Assembly: GCF_014874095.1 (NCBI RefSeq)
Contig: NZ_JADBEB010000001.1
Span: forward strand, 6,572,001-6,636,000
DNA from: Plantactinospora soyae
GTDB lineage: Bacteria > Actinomycetota > Actinomycetes > Mycobacteriales > Micromonosporaceae
Reading direction: 5' to 3'
Length of the DNA: 64,000 nucleotides
Notes under the pieces: generated by a model
What the model was told of the DNA's origin: nothing
What the model saw: only the letters and a program-made list of their open reading frames with translations
Databases searched by the model: none
Made by a program: the position numbers and the translations under genes
Part shown: in pieces, positions 53,050 to 60,810 of the stretch
How positions within the stretch are numbered: position 1 is the stretch's first letter
How the letters are laid out: each line of letters begins with the position of its first letter

Positions 53050-53652
53050 ATGGCAGGAGGACGGCCCCGCACCTTTGACAGCGACACGGCTCTCGATCGG
53101 GCGCTGGAGGTGTTCTGGCGCCAGGGCTACGAGGGCACGGGAATCTCCGACCTCACCAAGGCGATGGGCATCAACAACGCGCCCAGTCTCTACAACGCCT
53201 TCGGGAACAAGGAGCAGCTGTTCAGCAAGGTCCTCGACCGCTACGCCGACGGGCCCGCCCGGTACATCCGGGAGGCGTTCGACCAGCCGACGGCACGGGC
53301 GGCGGTGGAGGCCCTCCTACATGGCGCCGCCGACGCGACGACGGATCCCGACCACCCGCGCGGATGCATCACGGTGCAGGGCGCGCTGGCGTGCTCGCCG
53401 GGTGCGGAGACCGTACGCGACGAACTGGTGGCACGCCGGGCGGCCGGCGAAACGGCCCTGCGCGAGCGGCTCCAGCGGGCCGATGGCGAGGGGGAGCTAC
53501 CGGCCGGCACCGATGCTGACGGGCTTGCCCGCTACTTCGCCACCATCTACCAGGGCATCGCGGTCCAGGCCGCCGGCGGCGCGAGCCGGGAGCAACTGCA
53601 CCAGATCGTGGACACGGCCATGACCGTCTGGCCGCAGCGGGCAGGCGCCTGA
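53050..53652 (+). CDS. TetR-family repressor controlling the SDR gene
   Basis: A 200-residue regulator. Its HTH reads LEVFWRQGYEGTGISDLTKAMGINNAPSLYNAFGNKEQLF (two adjoining segments, about 18-57), a subgroup usually next to SDR or redox genes, with a TetR_C-type tail. GGAAGG precedes ATG 53050. A related AT-rich operator lies before this gene and again over the -10 box of the SDR gene. GGAGAT-cacga-ATCTCC (53655-53671) after the stop is a short hairpin. Confidence 0.9.
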   Translation: MAGGRPRTFDSDTALDRALEVFWRQGYEGTGISDLTKAMGINNAPSLYNAFGNKEQLFSKVLDRYADGPARYIREAFDQPTARAAVEALLHGAADATTDPDHPRGCITVQGALACSPGAETVRDELVARRAAGETALRERLQRADGEGELPAGTDADGLARYFATIYQGIAVQAAGGASREQLHQIVDTAMTVWPQRAGA

Positions 53653-53654
53653 CC

Positions 53655-53671
53655 GGAGATCACGAATCTCC
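53655..53671 (+). terminator. short hairpin after the TetR gene
   Basis: GGAGAT (53655-53660), CACGA loop, ATCTCC (53666-53671). It begins three bases past the stop and has no T tract. Confidence 0.35.
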
Positions 53672-53896
53672 ACCTCCGGCTTCGGTGGGGGCAGTTGCAC
53701 CCTAGGTGACGAGGCTTCCCGGTGGCCCCGGCCGGAACCGGCCCGCGATGGACCGCCGCGCCGAGTCTGGTGCCCTGTCGAGTGCGGGTGAGACGCCTCA
53801 CGTCGGTTCTGCCCTTCCCTGTGTGATGCGGGCAGCCCGCTGGGCCGCGATCGGCCGTTGAGGCCCCGGTCAGAGAGCAATACGCGTGACATCCAT
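53672..53896. other. gene-free part of the TetR-SDR intergenic region
   Basis: Between the TetR hairpin and the SDR promoter no frame with a ribosome site and plausible composition is seen; base composition stays high in GC until about 53880. Confidence 0.4.
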
Positions 53897-53945
53897 TTGA
53901 CAGGTGACCTCGGCCGAGCTAGTTTTTTAGTGATCGATAAAAAAC
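53897..53945 (+). promoter_or_regulatory. SDR promoter with TetR operator copy 2
   Basis: TTGACA (53897-53902), a 17-bp spacer and TAGTTT (53920-53925) form the most canonical housekeeping promoter in the window. The perfect inverted repeat GTTTTTTA..TAAAAAAC (53922-53945, 8-bp arms, 8-bp spacer) overlaps the -10 box and start point, so bound repressor would block polymerase. Confidence 0.75.
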
Positions 53946-54041
53946 AGCGCGGGTTGGGTGAGTGGGGCCGGACAAAGGCCACAAGTTTCCCACCGGCCGC
54001 CCGTGCAAATTACCCTCAACGGGATAAAGGGAGCACACATT

Positions 54042-54791
54042 ATGGGGCAGCTTGACGGCAAGACGGCGATCGTGACCGGAGGCACCGGCGGAATCGGCCT
54101 GGCCACCGCGGAGCGTTTCGCGGCCGAGGGCGCACACGTCTATGTCACCGGCCGTGGTCAGGCCGCGCTCGACGCCGCGGTGGCCAAGATCGGTCACAAC
54201 GCGACCGGCGTACGCGGCGACGTCGCCGTTCCGGCCGACCTGGACCGGCTCTACGAGGCCGTGGCCAAGCAGAACCGGCGCATCGACGTGCTGTACGCCA
54301 ACGCGGGCGGCGGCGAGTTCTCCACCCTGGAGCAGGTCACCGAGAAGCATTTCGACGAGACGTTCGGCCGCAACACCAAGGGACTGCTGTTCACGGTCCA
54401 GAAGGCGCTGCCGCTGCTGAACGACGGTGCGTCGATCATCTTGCAGTCCTCGAACGCCGGCACCCTCGGCAACGAGGCGTTCGGCGTGTACGCGGCCTCG
54501 AAGGCGGCCGTACGCTCCTTCGCCCGTACCTGGGCCGCAGAACTCAGGGGCCGTTCGATCCGGGTCAACGCCATCAGCCCCGGGACGATCGACACTCCCG
54601 GCATCGACGGCCTCATGCCCGACCAGGAGCAGGCCGACCAGCTCAAGTCGTACCTGGCCAGCACGATTCCGATGGGACGTGTCGGGCGCCCCGACGAGGT
54701 GGCGAGCGCCGTTCTCTTCCTCGCCTCGGACCAGAGCAGCTTCATCACCGGCATCGAGCTCTTCGTCGACGGCGGCCGGAACCAGATCTGA
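54042..54791 (+). CDS. SDR-family oxidoreductase
   Basis: A 249-residue classical short-chain dehydrogenase. The cofactor motif is TGGTGGIG (about 13-20), NAGGGE follows the fourth strand, and the catalytic set is S (LQSSNAG), Y-x3-K in YAASKAA. The C-terminal RPDEVASAVLFLASDQSSFITG and DGG are typical. AAGGGAG precedes ATG 54042. It sits under a strong promoter with a TetR operator and is probably induced when the TetR ligand appears. The substrate is unknown. Confidence 0.92.
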   Translation: MGQLDGKTAIVTGGTGGIGLATAERFAAEGAHVYVTGRGQAALDAAVAKIGHNATGVRGDVAVPADLDRLYEAVAKQNRRIDVLYANAGGGEFSTLEQVTEKHFDETFGRNTKGLLFTVQKALPLLNDGASIILQSSNAGTLGNEAFGVYAASKAAVRSFARTWAAELRGRSIRVNAISPGTIDTPGIDGLMPDQEQADQLKSYLASTIPMGRVGRPDEVASAVLFLASDQSSFITGIELFVDGGRNQI

Positions 54792-54855
54792 CCGTCGCCC
54801 GTACCCCAGCGTCGGCTGGGCGTCGGCCATCGCGGACCGACCGACGCGGCAAGGG

Positions 54856-54889
54856 CGCCTTGCCTCCTGGGTCGCCAGGAGGCAAGGCG
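54856..54889 (+). terminator. perfect 15-bp hairpin between the SDR and LLM genes
   Basis: CGCCTTGCCTCCTGG (54856-54870) pairs with CCAGGAGGCAAGGCG (54875-54889) around GTCG. No T tract follows, but the stem would stop or attenuate transcription before the LLM gene. Confidence 0.65.
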
Positions 54890-54949
54890 GCGTCCGCGTA
54901 CCGCACCACCTTCACCCACGAATCCACCTGCACAGATGGGAACCGAGCC

Positions 54950-55807
54950 ATGGATCTGGGATCGACCGGCATCTGGAGTATCGAGCTGAGAACGGCCGAT
55001 CCGGACGAGATCGCCGACGCCGCCGCCGAGCTGGACGAACTGGGCTGGGGGACCCTGTGGATCCCGGGTCTGGGCGGCGGTGACATCCTCGGCGACTCGG
55101 AACGGCTGTTACGGGCGACCCGCACGGCGAAGGTGGCCGTCGGCGTCGCGAGCATCTGGCGACACCAGGCCGCCGAGATGGCGGCAGGGCACGCCCGCCT
55201 CCAGGCCGCCCACGGCCGCCGGCACCTGCTGGGCCTGGGCGTCAGCGACCCTGCGGCCGCACAGAACGCGGGACACCCGTACCGGCCACTGGCGGACATG
55301 GGCAGTTACCTCGACAAACTCGACCAGGCTCCCGTACCGACGCCTCCGGCGGAGCGACTTCTGGCGGCACTCGGCCCCAGGATGACCGAACTGGCGGGAC
55401 GACGCACCGCCGGCGTCCACCCGTTCATGGTCACGCCGGAGTACTCGGCCGGGGCGAGAAAACAGCTGGGCGAGGGACCGCTCATCGCTCCCTACCAGGC
55501 CGTCGTACTCGAACGCGACCCCGCTGCGGCCCGTGCCGCGGCCCGCGACTTCCTCGGCGCATTCCTCGGCATGGACCACTACGCCCGAAGCCTGCGCCGC
55601 CAGGGGTTCGCCGAGGAGGACCTGACCGCCGGAGGAAGCGACCGGCTCATCGACAGCGTCGTGGCCTGGGGGGACGTGGAGGCCATCGGCGCGCGCATCC
55701 AGGCACACCGGCAGGCCGGCGCCGACCATGTCTGCCTGCATGTCGTGGGCGCCGGTCCAGGCATGCCGCTGTCCCAGTGGCGCGAACTGGCCCCGCTCAC
55801 CACCTGA
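54950..55807 (+). CDS. LLM-class F420-type oxidoreductase
   Basis: A 285-residue luciferase-like monooxygenase-fold protein: GSTGIWSIELRTADPDEIADAAAELDELGWGTLWIPG (two segments) at the N terminus, VGVASIWRHQAAEMAAGHARLQ and LLGLGVSDP. This matches the actinobacterial subgroup that uses F420 (TIGR03620 type, from memory). ATG 54950 is chosen over the longer frame through the hairpin. Same strand as the SDR gene but with a strong hairpin between them. Confidence 0.87.
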   Translation: MDLGSTGIWSIELRTADPDEIADAAAELDELGWGTLWIPGLGGGDILGDSERLLRATRTAKVAVGVASIWRHQAAEMAAGHARLQAAHGRRHLLGLGVSDPAAAQNAGHPYRPLADMGSYLDKLDQAPVPTPPAERLLAALGPRMTELAGRRTAGVHPFMVTPEYSAGARKQLGEGPLIAPYQAVVLERDPAAARAAARDFLGAFLGMDHYARSLRRQGFAEEDLTAGGSDRLIDSVVAWGDVEAIGARIQAHRQAGADHVCLHVVGAGPGMPLSQWRELAPLTT

Positions 55808-55874
55808 GCACAGCTCCGGCACCGGTGCCGGTGGGCGTCAGCGTCGCCGGAGTCCGTCGGTGACCCGAGTCGGG

Positions 55875-56129
55875 TCAGGGGGAGGTGCGGACCCAGCCGA
55901 GGAAGCGCGTGCTCAGATCGCGTGCCTCGGGGGCCGTGTCGGGATTGAGTGTGTGCAGGTCCCGGAACGCCTCGGCCAGCGAAGTGCCGAGGTAGATGGT
56001 CAGCGCGGCGCGCTGACCGGCGTACCCCCGGGTGAGGGTGAGGCGCGCGGACCCGCACGGCCAGGGCTGCCCGTCGGTCCGGCACAACCAGAGCGGCCGG
56101 AGCGGCGTGTGCGGCGCGGGCGCGTTCAC
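55875..56129 (-). CDS. small hypothetical protein with paired cysteines
   Basis: An 84-residue protein: LWLCRTDGQPWPCGSARLTLTRGY, then TIYLGTSLAEAFRDL and a RFLGWVR ending. The same layout recurs in actinobacteria next to XRE/DUF397 genes, but I know no assigned function. GTG 56129 overlaps the stop of the preceding small gene (GTGA), so the two are coupled. The longer frame to 56855 is an antisense artefact over the XRE gene. Confidence 0.7.
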   Translation of the reverse strand: MNAPAPHTPLRPLWLCRTDGQPWPCGSARLTLTRGYAGQRAALTIYLGTSLAEAFRDLHTLNPDTAPEARDLSTRFLGWVRTSP

Positions 56130-56452
56130 CGGCCCGTCGTCTCGGCCCGCGCGCCGCGCCGCCGTTGGCCCATCGGGTACGCGGCTTCGGCGTTGACCAG
56201 GGGCGGGGTGTTCCGACCGAAGCGGTTGCTGCGGTTGCCGTTGTACGGCCGGGGGCGAGGAGTGAGGCCGTCCGCTCTCGCGAGTTGAGGCGGGATGTCG
56301 GGCCTCGGTGGAACCCGGTGCGCCAGCACTGAGCGGCCACGGTCCGGACAGGAGCGCCACCACAGCCCGCATCGGCAGCAGAGCCACCAGTGGCGCCAGT
56401 ATCGACGGTGACGTACGACGAGTGATCGCGTCTGTCGGCCGGTCGTTCCCAT
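56126..56452 (-). CDS. small Trp/Cys-rich basic protein
   Basis: A 108-residue protein with a cluster WRHWWLCCRCGLWWRSCPDRG near residue 20-40 that suggests a zinc-binding knuckle, then a disordered Pro/Arg/Asn-rich tail. AGGAGG at 56457-56462 strongly supports ATG 56452. It is coupled to the 84-residue protein and is divergent from the XRE-DUF397 genes, starting about 200 bp away. Function unknown. Confidence 0.7.
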   Translation of the reverse strand: MGTTGRQTRSLVVRHRRYWRHWWLCCRCGLWWRSCPDRGRSVLAHRVPPRPDIPPQLARADGLTPRPRPYNGNRSNRFGRNTPPLVNAEAAYPMGQRRRGARAETTGR

Positions 56453-56658
56453 CACGCCTCCTGATGTTCGTTCGCTGGATGGGGGTCACCCCATTACGGG
56501 GGGAAGTGGGGTGACCCCCTCGGTTCCGCCCTGGCGGTCTGGCCGGTCCTGAGCGGTCCCGCTGGTGACACTCTGCTGTGGCATCATTACGGTCGACAGT
56601 GGATAAGCCGCATTCCGGAGCAATGGGTGGAACTTCTGGGTGTTCTGGAATCGGCGAG

Positions 56659-57480
56659 ATGACCTTGGGGAGGCGTGGAGGCGTGGGCATCTCACCTTCG
56701 GAGTACCTGCTCCGGGAACTGCGGCGGCGCCGCAAGGCCGCCGGTGTTTCGCAGGAAGTGTTGGGCGGCAAGTGTTTCTGCTCGGATTCGCAGGTTTCCG
56801 CCATCGAGACCGGTTCGACTCCGGTCACACTGAAGCACCTGCGCCTGGTGGACAAGGCGCTGGAAACCGGCGGCTACTTCGAAACACTCTGGAACGAGCT
56901 GGTCAAGGACGATGCGGCGCCCGTCTGGCTGCGCGAATGGCTGGAGTACGAGCGCGAGGCGCGCACGTTCCGCTGGTACGAGCCGGCCTTCGTGCCAGGA
57001 CTCTTCCAAACCGAGGCGTACGCCCGCGCGCTGTTCTCGCTTGGCCGGCTGTCAACGGCCGCGATCGAACAGAAGGTTACTTCCCGGATGGAGAGGCAAG
57101 CTGTTCTCGACCGTGACGAGCCACCGCAGTTCTTCGTCGTGGTGGACGAGATGGTGATCCGTCGGCTCTGCGGGAGCCGGGAGGTGGTCGTCGCGCAGCT
57201 GGAGCACCTGATGGACCTGGCCGAGCGTCCCAACATCAACCTGCACGTCATTCCGACCACCCTTGGCCTGTACTCGGGCCTGGCTGGCGCGTTCATCATC
57301 GCGGACCTTCCCGATCACAACCGGGTCGGCTATGTGGACAATCAGCTCGCTGCGCAGGTCGTCACTCGGGGCGAGGACGTTGCTAACCTTGGGCTGTCGT
57401 GGGATGCCGTGCACGGCGAGGCGCTGCCGCGCGTGTCGAGCCTCGATCTTCTGAAGGAAGTGACCAAGTCATGGACATGA
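56659..57480 (+). CDS. XRE-family regulator with DUF5753 domain (Scr1-like)
   Basis: A 273-residue protein: N-terminal XRE HTH (LRELRRRRKAAGVSQEVLGGKCFCSDSQVSAIETG, about 17-50) and a DUF5753 effector domain (FRWYEPAFVPGLFQTEAYARAL onward). This is the class paired with DUF397 proteins, such as Scr1/Scr2 of Streptomyces coelicolor, which behave like a toxin-antitoxin-type regulatory pair. ATG 56659 is preferred; GTG 56683 lies too close to GGAGG. It overlaps the DUF397 gene by 10 bp. Confidence 0.9.
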   Translation: MTLGRRGGVGISPSEYLLRELRRRRKAAGVSQEVLGGKCFCSDSQVSAIETGSTPVTLKHLRLVDKALETGGYFETLWNELVKDDAAPVWLREWLEYEREARTFRWYEPAFVPGLFQTEAYARALFSLGRLSTAAIEQKVTSRMERQAVLDRDEPPQFFVVVDEMVIRRLCGSREVVVAQLEHLMDLAERPNINLHVIPTTLGLYSGLAGAFIIADLPDHNRVGYVDNQLAAQVVTRGEDVANLGLSWDAVHGEALPRVSSLDLLKEVTKSWT

Positions 57481-57671
57481 CCGGCGCACAGTGGCGGAAG
57501 TCGGCCCGCTCGTCCACCAACGGTGGCGCGTGTGTGGAGGTCGCCGACAACCTGGCCGGCGTCGTCCTGGTACGCGATACCAAGGACCGCGACGGCGGCA
57601 CCCTGGCCTTCGGCCCGGCGGGCTGGCAGGCGTTCGTCGACCTCGCCAAGCGGACCGGGCCGGTCGGCTGA
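57471..57671 (+). CDS. DUF397 small protein (Scr2-like)
   Basis: A 66-residue protein with the full family text: WRKSARSSTNGGACVEVA, VLVRDTKDRDGGTLAFGPAGWQAFV. It overlaps the XRE stop, with AAGGAAG upstream. The partner relationship to the XRE gene is supported by family knowledge and by overlap. Confidence 0.95.
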   Translation: MDMTGAQWRKSARSSTNGGACVEVADNLAGVVLVRDTKDRDGGTLAFGPAGWQAFVDLAKRTGPVG

Positions 57672-57746
57672 CGGCTGCGGCTCGGCCGGTCAGCGACACC
57701 AACTGGTCCGTGTCGCAGCTTGGACGCCATGTGTAAGAGTCGATGC

Positions 57747-58610
57747 ATGTCGACCTCGCCGGATCCCAGAATCGATTCGCGCTCGAGAGCAACAGCCGTC
57801 TCCAGCGTCACGAGCAGGCTGGGACGGGATCTGCGGCAGGGCCGGAATCTTGATCTCTACATCGCTGTCGGGGTCGCGGTCGTCATCGCCACGCTGGGTG
57901 TCTTCGGTGTCGTCGATGCGAAAGTCCTGGCGGCCGCCACGCTCGCGGTCCTGGCCGTCATGGCGATCTCCGGACTCAGCAGTCGGCACGAGGTCGATGG
58001 CGTTCGGACGGCACTGAACCGAATCGCAGCCGGCGAATCCGGCGAGGTCGCAGCGGAGCGCTTCTTGTCGTCGCGTCCGCCGGCCGTCGACACGGAGATC
58101 GCGACCGCGACCGACGTCGCCATCGTCGGCGTGACGCTGACCCGTACCGTGCGTGACATGCTTCCGGTGCTGGACCGTCGGCTGCGGGCCGGCGCACGCG
58201 TACGGGTCATGCTGATCGACGCGGACAGCGCGGCCAACGTAGAGGCGGTGGCTCGGAGCAGGAAGGCCGACACGCCCGAGTTCTACCGGCATCGGGTGTC
58301 GGCCACTCTCGACCTCCTGCGCGTCCTCGCATCCTCGGGATCGAGTGAGACAGCCCTGCAGATCCGCCTCCTGCCGTTCGTACCGACCTTCGGGTTGTGC
58401 CTGGTGGACGCGGATGATGTCCATGGGCGCATCCGCGTGGAGATGTATCAGCATCGGACACTTGAGCCCAATCCGACGTTCCGCCTGCGCGCGGACCGTG
58501 ACGCCTGGTGGTACGCCCTGTTCAGGGGACAGTTCGAGACAATGTGGGAGAGTGCTCGCGAGCTTCGACCGGGGACGGGTAGTCACGCTGTGGGCAGTGG
58601 CGAACGCTGA
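57747..58610 (+). CDS. two-helix membrane protein with PLD-like cytoplasmic domain
   Basis: A 287-residue protein. Two helices lie at about residues 38-80 (LYIAVGVAVVIATLGVFGVV and VLAAATLAVLAVMAISGL). The domain after residue 125 reads DVAIVGVTLTRTV, LRAGARVRVMLIDADS, LLPFVPTFGLCLVDADD and GRIRVEMYQHR, similar to phospholipase-D-like folds, but no HxK catalytic motif is present. ATG 57729 is an alternative start. The gene follows DUF397 by 75 bp. It may be a membrane sensor or effector; function is unproven. Confidence 0.7.
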   Translation: MSTSPDPRIDSRSRATAVSSVTSRLGRDLRQGRNLDLYIAVGVAVVIATLGVFGVVDAKVLAAATLAVLAVMAISGLSSRHEVDGVRTALNRIAAGESGEVAAERFLSSRPPAVDTEIATATDVAIVGVTLTRTVRDMLPVLDRRLRAGARVRVMLIDADSAANVEAVARSRKADTPEFYRHRVSATLDLLRVLASSGSSETALQIRLLPFVPTFGLCLVDADDVHGRIRVEMYQHRTLEPNPTFRLRADRDAWWYALFRGQFETMWESARELRPGTGSHAVGSGER

Positions 58611-58775
58611 CCGTGCGGCGTGCTCTGCCGTTCGTCGAAGGCGGGGCGTGCGTACCTTGCCGCAGCTGGTCACCAGGTCGGCCGCGTGCCCCGGGTCGAT
58701 GTACCGCAGCAGGAACCGGCCGAGGGACAGGTCTGGACGGTGCTCGATCAGGCGTAGTTCCGGGTCGACGACCAC
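58611..58775 (-). other. coding-like fragment without a valid gene
   Basis: On the minus strand this stretch translates to protein-like text (RLIEHRPDLSLGRFLLRYIDPG) and then runs antisense into the PLD-like gene. It has no ribosome site or independent stop. It may be a relic of a lost gene. Confidence 0.2.
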
Positions 58776-58802
58776 GACACCCCACCGGTCCGGACCCGTC
58801 GG

Positions 58803-59135
58803 TCAGCCGTGGGTGGTGGCTCCGGAGGTAGTGAGCACGACGACGCCGATGACGATCAGCACGATCCCACCGATGGCGGTGAGGTTGAGGTGTTCGCCGT
58901 AGACGAGGGCTGCGATGGCGGCGACACCGGCGGTGCCGACGCCGGACCAGACGGCGTACACGACGCCGACGTTGAGGGTGCGCAGTGCGTACGCCATCAG
59001 CGTGAACGAGGCGACGTATCCGATGACGACCGCCGCGATGTTCAGGGGGCGGATTCCGCCGGCGGTACCCCGTAACGCGAGGGTCGCGGCGACCTCCGAG
59101 ACGATCGCCACGGCGACCAGGAACCAGGCCATCAT
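58803..59135 (-). CDS. SMR-family multidrug efflux protein
   Basis: A 110-residue, four-helix protein. The proton/drug-site glutamate is in VAIVSEVAATLALR (helix 1), and YAVWSGVGTAGVAAIAALVYGE is the family signature in helix 3. ATG 59135 overlaps the TetR stop (ATGA). It works as an antiparallel dimer exporting cationic compounds. Regulated by the preceding TetR gene. Confidence 0.92.
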   Translation of the reverse strand: MMAWFLVAVAIVSEVAATLALRGTAGGIRPLNIAAVVIGYVASFTLMAYALRTLNVGVVYAVWSGVGTAGVAAIAALVYGEHLNLTAIGGIVLIVIGVVVLTTSGATTHG

Positions 59136-59674
59136 CGTGCCTCCTCGATCAGGGCGGTCAGGGTCGCGTACACCCGCTCGTGAAGTCCGGGTGGTGGCGG
59201 TGCCAGGTCGACCAGCTGGGCGAGCCACCAGCCGTCGACCGCCAGCCGGACGACGGTGGCCACGGCGGGATCGATGCCGTCGTTCTCCAGCCGCTGTTGC
59301 CATGCCTGGTAGGCGGTACGGAGCGGGCTGAGCGCGCCGGGATCGACGAGAGCGGCGGCGAACAGCGCGACCGTGGTCCGGTCGGCGGCGGTGCTCGTGG
59401 CCGTGGGGGTCGGCGGGGTGACGCTGGCGGCCAGGTAGGCGCGGGTGGCCGCCCCGGGTTCGTCGCCGGCACCGTCGAGGGCGGCGTCGTACTGGGCGAC
59501 CAGCCGGTCGACCAGGCCGGCGATCAGCGCCTGCTTGCTGGCGAAGTGGTAGAAGAGGGCACCCTTGCTGACCTGGGCCTGCTTGGCTATCGCCTCGAGG
59601 GTGAGCGCCTGTGCGCCGTCGCGCAGCAGCACCAGCGCCGTGGCGTCCAGCAGCTTGTTCCGGGTGTCCGTCAT
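59132..59674 (-). CDS. TetR-family repressor of the SMR exporter
   Basis: A 180-residue regulator whose HTH is LLRDGAQALTLEAIAKQAQVSKGALFYHFASKQAL (two segments). Its C-terminal domain matches the TetR_C group found with SMR genes. The -10 TACAGT lies six bases before the ATG, and a 30-bp perfect inverted repeat covers it. It leads the SMR gene and is divergent from the AraC-type regulator. Confidence 0.92.
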   Translation of the reverse strand: MTDTRNKLLDATALVLLRDGAQALTLEAIAKQAQVSKGALFYHFASKQALIAGLVDRLVAQYDAALDGAGDEPGAATRAYLAASVTPPTPTATSTAADRTTVALFAAALVDPGALSPLRTAYQAWQQRLENDGIDPAVATVVRLAVDGWWLAQLVDLAPPPPGLHERVYATLTALIEEAR

Positions 59675-59677
59675 GAA

Positions 59678-59707
59678 GTTACTGTACCGGCCAGCCGGTA
59701 CAGTAAC
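59678..59707. promoter_or_regulatory. 30-bp operator over divergent -10 boxes
   Basis: GTTACTGTACCGG (59678-59690) and CCGGTACAGTAAC (59695-59707) form a perfect inverted repeat around CCAG. Because the arms are complementary, each strand reads TACAGT facing outward, giving the TetR gene a leaderless -10 and the AraC-type gene a second one. Confidence 0.75.
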
Positions 59708-59747
59708 CTAATGTCCACCCCCTGCCCCACGGCACTACCGTGGAGGC

Positions 59748-60719
59748 ATGTCGGAGAAGGTGATCCTCGTCGTGGGGTACGACGGAGCGGAACTGCTCGA
59801 CATCGCCTGTGTCACCTCCAGCCTGGACATCGCCAACCGGATCGGCGCCAACCCGCCGTACCGGACGGTGCTCGCCACACCCGGCGGGCACAGCATCACC
59901 TGCGACTCGGGGTTGCGGTTGCACGCCCAGGCGGCCCTGGAGCGGTTCAACGCCCCACTCGACACGCTGCTGGTCTCCGGCGGCCTGGGTCATGCCGAGG
60001 CCGCCTCGGGTCAACTCCTGGTCGCGCACGTCCGACGGCTGTCCACGCTGGCCCGCCGGGTCGCGTCGGTCTGCACCGGGGCGACCGTACTGGCCGAGGC
60101 TGGTCTGCTGGAGAACCGCCGCGCCACCACCCACTGGATGTACGCCGAGCAGCTCGCCCGTAGCTATCCCGCCGTACGGGTCGATCCGGATCCGATCTAC
60201 ATCCGTGACGGCGACCTCGCGACGTCCGGCGGCGTCACCAGCGCGCTCGATCTGACCCTCTCCTTCATCGAGGAGGACCACGGGATGGCACTGGCCCGCG
60301 GTGTCGCGCTGGGCACGGTCGCCTACCTGCAACGGCCCGGCGCTCAGGCACAACTGAGCATGTTCCTGACCCGCTGCTCCTCCGACGATCTCGTAGTACG
60401 CCGGACCAGCAACCACATCGTGAGCCATCTCGGCGACGACCTGAGTACGGCCACACTGGCCAGGATCGCCGGGGTCAGCGAGCGGCACCTGTCCCGACTG
60501 TTCCTGACCTACGTACACGAGACGCCCGCGCAGTACGTGCGGCGGGCCCGGACCGAGGCGGCGGCGTACCTGTTGACGTCGACCGCGTTGCCGGTGGCCG
60601 CGGTGGCACGGCGGTCCGGATTCGGCACCACCGAGTCACTGAGACAGGCGTTCCTCGCCCACTACTCCGTTCCGCCGTCGCGCTACCGGCTCGAGCATCA
60701 GCCGTCCGACACTCGTTGA
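59748..60719 (+). CDS. GlxA-type AraC regulator with DJ-1/PfpI domain
   Basis: A 323-residue regulator. Residues 1-175 form a GATase1-like/DJ-1 domain (DGAELLDIACVTSSLDIANR, ASVCTGATVLAEAGLL with the Cys nucleophile-type elbow). Residues 220-315 are an AraC HTH_18 domain (LARIAGVSERHLSRLF and ALPVAAVARRSGFGTTESLRQAFLAHY). Such proteins often regulate in response to amine or aldehyde metabolites. GGAGG is only one base from ATG 59748, so the transcript may begin in the palindrome upstream. Confidence 0.9.
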   Translation: MSEKVILVVGYDGAELLDIACVTSSLDIANRIGANPPYRTVLATPGGHSITCDSGLRLHAQAALERFNAPLDTLLVSGGLGHAEAASGQLLVAHVRRLSTLARRVASVCTGATVLAEAGLLENRRATTHWMYAEQLARSYPAVRVDPDPIYIRDGDLATSGGVTSALDLTLSFIEEDHGMALARGVALGTVAYLQRPGAQAQLSMFLTRCSSDDLVVRRTSNHIVSHLGDDLSTATLARIAGVSERHLSRLFLTYVHETPAQYVRRARTEAAAYLLTSTALPVAAVARRSGFGTTESLRQAFLAHYSVPPSRYRLEHQPSDTR

Positions 60720-60810
60720 TCCCAGGAATCCGGCGCCGCCGGGCAGGAATCCGGACGTGATCGGTTCCGGGTCTGCGTCGGGGTCGCGCGTTCCGGGCAC
60801 GATCGACGCC

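Noticed and set aside
55875-56855. 326-codon reading of the small minus-strand gene
   Set aside because: The upstream two thirds are antisense to the XRE gene and cross a second small gene with its own AGGAGG; only the last 84 codons look protein-like.
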